64,000 nucleotides of DNA, taken from NCBI GenBank assembly GCA_029216955.1, contig JANAVB010005597.1:44451466-44515465 (forward strand). Reading direction: 5' to 3'. How positions within the stretch are numbered: the stretch's first letter is position 1; each line of letters opens with the position of its first letter. Both the position numbers and the translations under genes were made by a program. Below the pieces are notes generated by a model. The model did no database searches and had not been told where the DNA came from. It saw nothing but the letters and a program-made list of their open reading frames with translations. Positions 57,732-64,000 of the stretch are shown here, piece by piece. The DNA comes from Iris pallida (lineage: Eukaryota > Streptophyta > Magnoliopsida > Asparagales > Iridaceae).

Positions 57732-58440
57732 TGTTAAGGTTATATACTAAAAGCATCACTTTTGTATTAACTTTATTTTCTTAAATTTTGAATGAGAATC
57801 ATATGGACAATGTTTTCATATTATATTTGTTACAAGTGTTGATGCAAGTGTCTAATACTCTATATTATAGATAATATGGTGTGTGGTGTCACATAGAAGA
57901 TCATATTATCAGTTCCCTATGGAATATATAAATGGTTCACAATCTAGATGGACTTGGACAACTTATTGGAAAGGTTGTAGTATAATCTGGTATTAGTATA
58001 TCTTGACTATAGGTTTACACTAGTACACTTTGTGTGTATTGAACAGGACCACTTGAGGTTGTTCTCTTTGTACTGACTACATAAGAGAACATACACCTCT
58101 GTTATTATGTATGCTTGTGCTCTTAATCCGGATATAATAACAGACATGTATATGCAGTGTGCATTACTTTGACTCATAAAAGAGTGAGAATCCTTATGGG
58201 TCAACAATATCTATGAATTGGGTAATTGTATGTGTGATGGGTTGTTGATTATAAAAGGAATCCATGTTCCGATACGTCGGGTTGATGATGTCCCCTTAAG
58301 GAGCTCATAAGGATTGTCATGTAAACCCTACAAGTGGATTATATCCGACATGACAAATAAAGTTGAGTGGTACTACTTAAGGATAAAAGATGTCGATCAA
58401 TATAGTTGTCAGTAACTTAATCTGATCGACGGACATTCGA
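57732..58440 (+). repeat. Copia E 3' LTR, right end lost to Copia F
   Basis: The LTR begins tgttaaggtta directly after aagtgggagat, a polypurine tract. Bases 58247-58438 match 49049-49240 of the 5' LTR. It ends at gacattcga, followed by tattt, the presumed duplication made by Copia F. Judging from the 5' LTR, a full LTR would be about 1.26 kb. Confidence 0.85.
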
Positions 58441-58445
58441 TATTT

Positions 58446-58567
58446 TGTAGAAAATAATGGTTGGATAATTTTATTGATGGACTACTTCGCTACTTATAGG
58501 GAGTCTAGCTCCTCTACATACTACATATTCCGATGTGGGACTAAAAGTCCCTTATTGATTCTCAACA
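58446..58567 (-). repeat. Copia F 3' LTR (122 bp)
   Basis: On the minus strand it starts tgttgagaatcaataaggga and ends ttattttctaca. It contains ctataagtag, a TATA-like word. Plus-strand tattt at 58441-58445 is the presumed target duplication and resembles tatct at the same LTR position in Copia E's 5' LTR. Confidence 0.75.
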
Positions 58568-58574
58568 CTCTCCC

Positions 58575-61500
58575 TCAAGATGGGCGATAGATATTGATCA
58601 TCCCCATCTTGTTACATAGCTTCGACAGACTTAATGAACTAAGACCCTTAGTCAGACAGTCTGTAACTTGTTCTTCTGAGCGGACATGGTCAATCTTCAG
58701 TATCCCTTGTTCCAGCTTCTCCTTGATGAAGAATCGATCAATCTCGATGTGCTTCGTTCTGTCGTGCTGAACTGGATTGTTAGCTATACTTATTGCAGCT
58801 TGACTATCGCTCAGAAGACGCAATGGTGCTCCCTTATCCAGCTTCAACTCTGTCAGCAATGCTTTCACCCATAGCAACTCTGACACTCCCAGAGCCATTG
58901 CTCTGTATTCTGCTTCAGCTGTCGACCGTGCTACCACAGACTGTTTCTTGCCTCTCCATGAGACCAGATTTCCTCCTACAAAAACACAGTATCACGTGGT
59001 AGACCTTCTGTCGTCTATGCAGCTCGCCCAGTCTGCATCACAGTATCCCTCAACTTCTATGCGTCCATTCTTCTTGAACCATAGCCCCTTTTCCGACGTT
59101 CCTTTCAGATACCTCAAGATCTGAAATACTGCTTCCATATGACCCTTTCTTGGATCATGCATATAGCGACTCACTACACTCACCGCAAATGAGATATCAG
59201 GGCGAGTGTGTCCCAGATAAATCAATCTCCCTACAAGTCGTTGATATCTTTTACGATCAACGGGCTCTCCTGCTTCTGCTCCCAACTTGCACTTCTGGTC
59301 AATTGGAGTGACCGCTGCTTTGCATCCCAGCATCCCTGTCTCCTTCAGCAGATATAGTGTGTATTTTCTCTGTGAGAGAACAATTCCTTGTTCGCCTTCA
59401 CACACCTCGATACCTAGAAAGTACCTCATCGCTCCTAAATCTTTCACTTCAAACTCCTTCGCGAGTTTTGACTTCAGTTTAGTGATCTCGACTTCATCAT
59501 CACCTGTGATCACTATATCATCCACATATACAGCAAGTATAGTGATGTGGCCTCTTGCATGCTGAAGGAAGACCGTATGATCTGCATTTGTTTGACGGTA
59601 TCCCATGCCTGTAATAGCCTTTCTGAATCTGTCAAACCAGGCTCGAGGGGATTGCTTGAGCCCGTATAGTGACTTCTTCAGTTTACACACCTTTCCTTGC
59701 GACGTCCCTCCGTTTGATTCCGTCGCATAGCACCCAGGCGGGAGCTCCATGTATACTTTTTCTTGCAGGTCCCCATGAAGAAAGGCATTCTTCACATCCA
59801 ACTGGTACAGCTTCCACCCATAGTTCGCTGCAATGGAGACCAGAGTTCTTACGGTGCTCATTTTTGCAACTGGGGCAAAAGTCTCATCATAGTCTATTCC
59901 ATATGACTGTGTGAATCCTTTTGCAACCAACCTCGCCTTGTACCGCTCTACTTTTCCTTCTGGCGTCTCTTTCACTGTGTACACCCATTTGCATCCCACA
60001 GCTTTCTTCCCTTTGGGTAATGGAACCAGCTCCCATGTCTTATTTTTCTCCAGTGCTCCAAGTTCTTCCATCATTGCAGCTTTCTACCTTGGATCTTTCT
60101 TTGTTTCCTGCCAACACTTGGGCAACGAAGTAGAGTCTAACGATGCAATGAAGGCTCGATAATTCGAAGAAATGTTAGAATAAGACAAGAAGTTGGCAAT
60201 GTCATGTTCGTAATCATCAAAACGAGCAGGAGCCTTACCCGCATTGATGCGAGAAGATCTCCTTAAGGGAGCAATAGGTGGTGTAGAGATCGTACCATCT
60301 GAGTCGGAGAGATCCGCATCAGAATCCGAGTGATTCAGTGCGGGGGCAACATCTTCAGGAGTTGGAGCAGGAATAGACAAGGGACTTGGTACAGTAGGCA
60401 CAGGGCATGGCATAGGCACAGTACTGGACTTCTGTTGTCTTCTTTTGTAGACTTGGAGCTCCTTTTCCCTTGTCTGCTGCTCCCCCTGCGTAACATATGG
60501 ATCTTCTTCTTCATTTTCTGTATCTGAGTGACTGTGCTCTCCCCCTTTCGTCCAGTTTTCTACAACCGGACACGGAATCGATCCGACGACCACATTTGGG
60601 CTTATTATCTCCCCCTCACATCGAACACCATCTATGTTAGGTGTGCCACCAAATGCGGAACCTTCATCCGAACCATAGTATGGTTCGAGTTCTCTGAAAG
60701 TAACGTCCATGCTGACAAAGATCTTCCGCTCGACTGGACTCCAACAGTCATAACCCTTCTGAGTCGCCGTGTAACCGACAAAGACACATTTAACTGCCCG
60801 AGGATCCAGTTTGCCAACGCCTGGCCGATTATCCTGGACAAAGCATACACATCCAAAAACTTTTGGTGGAACAGTGTATGTATTAGCTCCAGTAAGCATC
60901 TCCAATGGTGTCTTCCAGTCCAATACCTGAGATGGCATTATGTTGATGAGATAAGAGGCTGTCAATATAGCCTGCCCCCATAAGTGCTTCGGGACATTCA
61001 TAGCCAGCATCATCGTCCGTGCAACTTCCACCAAGTGTCTGTTCTTTCGTTCCGCCACACCATTTTGAGCCGGAGTATAAGCACATGAAGTTTGATGAAG
61101 TATTCCATGAGTTAAAAAATACTCAGCAACCCGCTTATTCGTATACTTCGTCCCATTGTCGGATCGAAAACACTTAATTTTAGCGCCATATTGTGTTTCC
61201 ATTCGTCGATGAAAGTCCTGAAAGGCCTCAAGGACGTCACTTTTATTCTTCAGAAGGTAGACCCATGTCACACGGGTATAACAATCAATAAAGGTGATGA
61301 ACCATCGAAAGCCGTTAATCCCGGTTGTAGGACAAGGGCCCCATACGTCTGAATGGATCATGTCAAAAGCAGCTGAACTCCTATTCCCTGTGCTCACATA
61401 CGAGCTTCTGGTATGTTTTCCCAAAGCACAAGCATTACAAAATAACTTCTCTTTATTAGTCCTTTGATATAAGGACGGATACATTCGACCAATAACCGAA

Positions 61501-62100
61501 AAAGAGGAATGACCGACACGCTGGTGGTGGAGTAGCAAGTCGGCTTCAAAACTGCGACAGGAAGCTTCTGGTGGTGCGTCTGCTACCAAAGATGCCAATG
61601 CTTTGTCCAGTCCAGTCCTGTCTAAATACCACAGCCCCTTATGCCATGTGCCAGTCCCAAGTCGTCGTCCTGTCCCTTTCTCCTGAAAAGTCACCTGAGG
61701 AATGTCAAAGGAAACGGTACAGTTAAGATCAAGTATAATGGCACTAATGGATAGAAGATTGACAGAAAAAGATGGAGCATGAAGGACATTAGTTAGAGTG
61801 ATGGAAGGAGTGCATGCGACAGTGCCTTTACCCATTACAGGGCTGGATGTACCATCAGCGGTCTGAATACTCTCCGGCAATGGTAGGGGAGTATATTCCC
61901 GAAATGCACCACGGGACCCCGTGACATGGCAAGATGCCCCAGAGTCCATAATCCATCCTGGCTGATGGATAGATGCAAGAGCACGTACAGAATCATCGGT
62001 GCTGGTTTGGGCAAAGCAAGTAAAGTGATCTCCCGAGGTGGAAGACGCCCCAGGACTGTAGGCCGAACCCAGCTTCGTGCCACGTAACCTCTCAAGGAAC
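58575..62100 (-). pseudogene. pol: Copia F pol: protease, integrase, RT, RNase H with stops
   Basis: The minus-strand frame begins near 62100. It shows the protease IMDSGASCHVTG (about 61945), pre-integrase motifs, the integrase (SDVWGPCP, RSDNGTKY, PAQNGVAERKNR), RT (LDVKNAFLHGDL, YGLKQSPRAWF, catalytic YVDDIVITG) and RNase H (CDADWAS, ARSTAEAEYRAMA, KHIEIDRFFIKEK). It ends at the stop near 58575. In-frame stops occur at about 60084 (between integrase tail and RT) and 58992 (RNase H). Otherwise it is open, including 621- and 360-codon stretches. Confidence 0.93.
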
Positions 62101-63157
62101 TCCGATCAAGCGGGGTTATTTCAGCCAGGTGATGCTCTCCTCCTTCTTCCGCCAGATTTGCTTTGTGGCCGCCCCTTCGACCAGCATATCCTCCTCTACC
62201 ACCACGTCGGCCTCTACGACCCCGTCCTCGATCAGTAGACTGATTGCGCAAGAGTTTTGGACAAAATTGGATGTAATGTCCGGAGTCACCACAATTGTGA
62301 CAAACACCACCCATAGATGGAGGTTGATTGAAGGCAGCAAGGGCAGACTTTTCAACCGCAGCTGGCTCCCCCTGGGAGGAGCCCTTGTTGGGCATCAACT
62401 TCAGTCGAGCTTTTTCCTGTGTCATAACAGTTATAGCTTCTTCCAAGGTCGGGAGCGTGGGTTGGAACAGGAGGATATTCCGTCGCTGCTCAAATACAGG
62501 GTGTAGTCCCTTCAGGAATTTCATCATACGCTGCCGGAAAATATAAGCCAGGAATGTCTGAAAGTACTTTGGGAAAGCTGGTTCGACTTGTGCATCTTCT
62601 ATCCCAAGAGGATCATAATGATCCAGATCAGACCAATACTTCTTCAACAGGGTCGCGTACTCAGAGATGGTACGGTCGTCTTGGGCCACCCTATCGAGTT
62701 CATCTTGTAGTTGAAAGACTCGCATAGGATTGCCGGAGCCGGAGTACATATCTTTGAGAGTCTGCCATATATCAGCAGCAGCCTCCATAGCCTCGACATT
62801 GCCCGACACCTGGTCGGTTAAAGAGGCAGTCAACCACCCAGCCACGACGTTGTTGACAATCTCCCACACAGCAAACTCCTTGGTGGAGTGATCGGCTGGC
62901 GCCTTGGATTGGCCAGTGACATAGCCAACCAAGCCACGTCCCTTCAGTGTCCGCATCGCCTACCGCGATCACTTCAAGTAGTTGGAAGTTCTTTCCAACT
63001 TCGTCTCCAGTTTCTCCAGCTTCTCCATTTTGTAAGGCGACGGATCCACATCAGTATGGATCACACGTGGGGTTACCTCGGTTAATCTCTTGGATAAGAT
63101 ATCATCAACCAAGGCCTTCATCTCATCGGCCGTCAGTTTGCCACTGATCGAATCCAT
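62100..63157 (-). pseudogene. gag: Copia F gag
   Basis: It starts MDSISGKLTADEMKAL at 63157. Two in-frame stops follow near 62970 and 62961. A 373-codon stretch then carries the copia gag domain and the knuckle CHNCGDSGHYIQFC near 62300, followed by an Arg/Gly-rich tail. A frameshift near 62100 separates it from protease and pol. Confidence 0.9.
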
Positions 63158-63160
63158 GGC

Positions 63161-63530
63161 GTCTTCAACTGTGAACTCAATTCGTCGTCTTCTTCGTCGT
63201 CGTCGGAGGCTGCAACTGACCCAATGTCGTCGTTTTCGTCGTCTTCGTCGTCGACGTCGTCTTCTTCAATGCCAGAGACTTTACTAATGCGCTACTAACT
63301 TGGCCAGCACCGGCGCGCGCATGTAAAGTGAACACGTCAGGACACCAGAGAAGACATGATCAGTCTCTACATAGATCCCGATGTGAAGAAGGAATGACAA
63401 ATAAAGCATTTGTTAGTTCCAAACGGCGTAAGCACGGAACAGAGTTGGTCTAAATAAAGATTTGACAGCCATCTCTATTCGAAATACGCTATTTTTTTTA
63501 TTTTATTTTTTTTTGTTAAAAGCTAGGGTT
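63161..63530. other. leader of Copia F and flank, no gene seen
   Basis: The first 130 bp are a gtcgtc/gaagac-rich repeat just upstream of gag. The rest is AT-rich, with no LTR or gene recognised. Confidence 0.45.
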
Positions 63531-64000
63531 AGGGTTTGATGGGGCTGCTAGGTCTAGGGTTAGGATTTCCATGGCAAAAAAACTAGGGTTAGGGTTAGGG
63601 TTTGATGGGGCTGCTGCGGGAGAGGGGGGGTCGGGGGGGGGGGGGTTCTGCAGGGGGGTCGGGGGTGGGAGGTTCTGGTCGGGGGGGGAGGGGTCGGGGT
63701 GGGGGGGGGGTTTGGCTATGGACGGGTGGGGGGGGGGTCGGCAGGAGTGGTGGAGGGGGGTTGCTGCTATGGGCGGGTGGGGGGGGGTCGAGAGGGGGGG
63801 GGGTCGGCTCGGTTGGAGTGGCTAGGGTGGTGCTGCTGTAGGCGGCGGAGGGGGGGGGGGTCGGCTCGGTTGGAGTGGCTAGGGGGGTGCTGCTGTGGGC
63901 GGCGGAGGGGGGGTCGGCAGGAGTGGTGGAGGCGGCGGGTGCTGAAGTAGGGTGGGCGGCGGGTGCTGGAGGAAGGGTGGGCGGGTAAGGGGGGTCGGGA
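63531..64000. repeat. G-rich tandem repeats with telobox-like words
   Basis: Words such as ctagggttagggttt and tgatggggctgct occur twice at 63523-63612. G-tract sequence follows to the window end. A roughly 53-bp unit (gtcggctcggttggagtgg ... gcggcggag) is repeated near 63807-63910, and gtcggcaggagtggtggagg recurs near 63737 and 63912. Long open frames here come from low complexity, not coding. Confidence 0.7.

Larger units (their letters stand above)
49049..58440 (+). mobile_element. Copia E, decayed, with a nested solo LTR and cut by Copia F
   Basis: This is a plus-strand copia. The left LTR lacks its first 515 bp (49049-49797). The primer site is at 49798, a long leader is interrupted by a Gypsy solo LTR (50533-53341), gag-pol lies at 53717-57669, and the 3' LTR starts at 57732. 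Copia F breaks that LTR at 58440. The LTR identity is clear from the shared block at 49049-49260 and 58247-58438. Its coding sequence has many stops and shifts. Confidence 0.87.
58446..63160 (-). mobile_element. Copia F, minus strand, short LTR, 5' LTR not found
   Basis: The 3' LTR is 58446-58567, then RNase H, RT, integrase, protease and gag run rightward to the gag ATG at 63157. On the minus strand the tract cttgagggagag abuts the 3' LTR. No copy of the LTR was found between 63160 and 64000. The 5' LTR is therefore beyond the window or lost. The short LTR suggests an Ale- or Ivana-like lineage; I could not settle which. Confidence 0.85.

Noticed and set aside
63523..63612. possible telomeric tract (gggttaggg words)
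   Set aside because: There are only a few interrupted copies. This is a telobox-like or interstitial fragment, not a telomere.
63571..63950. Gly-rich ORFs at the right end
   Set aside because: They derive from G-run tandem repeats in all frames; no start context or domain.

Overview
The window is nuclear DNA of a flowering plant with a large, transposon-rich genome. It consists mostly of LTR retrotransposons with tRNA-Met-type primer sites (TGGTATCAGAGC), plus a Tourist-like MITE, a Mutator-like element, a CACTA-like terminus and two exons of a KNOX homeobox gene, the only host gene I can recognise. The species cannot be named from this sequence. I see no rRNA, tRNA or CRISPR.

Bases 1-30069 are one nest at least four layers deep. 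Copia C (minus strand, decayed) was split by Copia A (plus strand), which ends at 28025. Copia A was then hit twice: by a Gypsy LTR whose last 708 bp lie at 4550-5257 and which itself contains Sirevirus 1 (1-4549), and by a complete chromodomain Gypsy (5493-25860, minus strand, TSD attat). A complete Sirevirus 2 (5668-15329, TSD caaac) sits inside that Gypsy's 3' LTR. Both Sireviruses carry an extra third ORF between pol and the 3' LTR.

Bases 30070-38737 hold the ELK/homeodomain exons of a class I KNOX gene (minus strand). Upstream of them lie a solo LTR (31462-32511), a MITE (32537-33003) and the internally deleted Copia D (33131-36947), whose 3' LTR contains a GC-rich Mutator-like element. 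Copia B (39571-44966) is complete and nearly intact, with one stop in gag. It lies just downstream of a CACTA-type terminus (38738).

Bases 44972-49048 show no recognisable gene. Copia E (49049-58440) has decayed coding sequence and a 2.8 kb Gypsy solo LTR in its leader. Its 3' LTR is broken by Copia F (58446 onward, minus strand). The last 500 bp are G-rich tandem repeats.

The best candidates for something under-described are three. First, the Sirevirus third ORFs sit behind regions that repeat the palindrome vocabulary of their own LTRs, which suggests a separate promoter. Second, one GAGTTCGG/CCGAACTC palindrome is shared by LTRs of different retrotransposon lineages. Third, unrelated minisatellites occupy the same position in related Gypsy LTRs.
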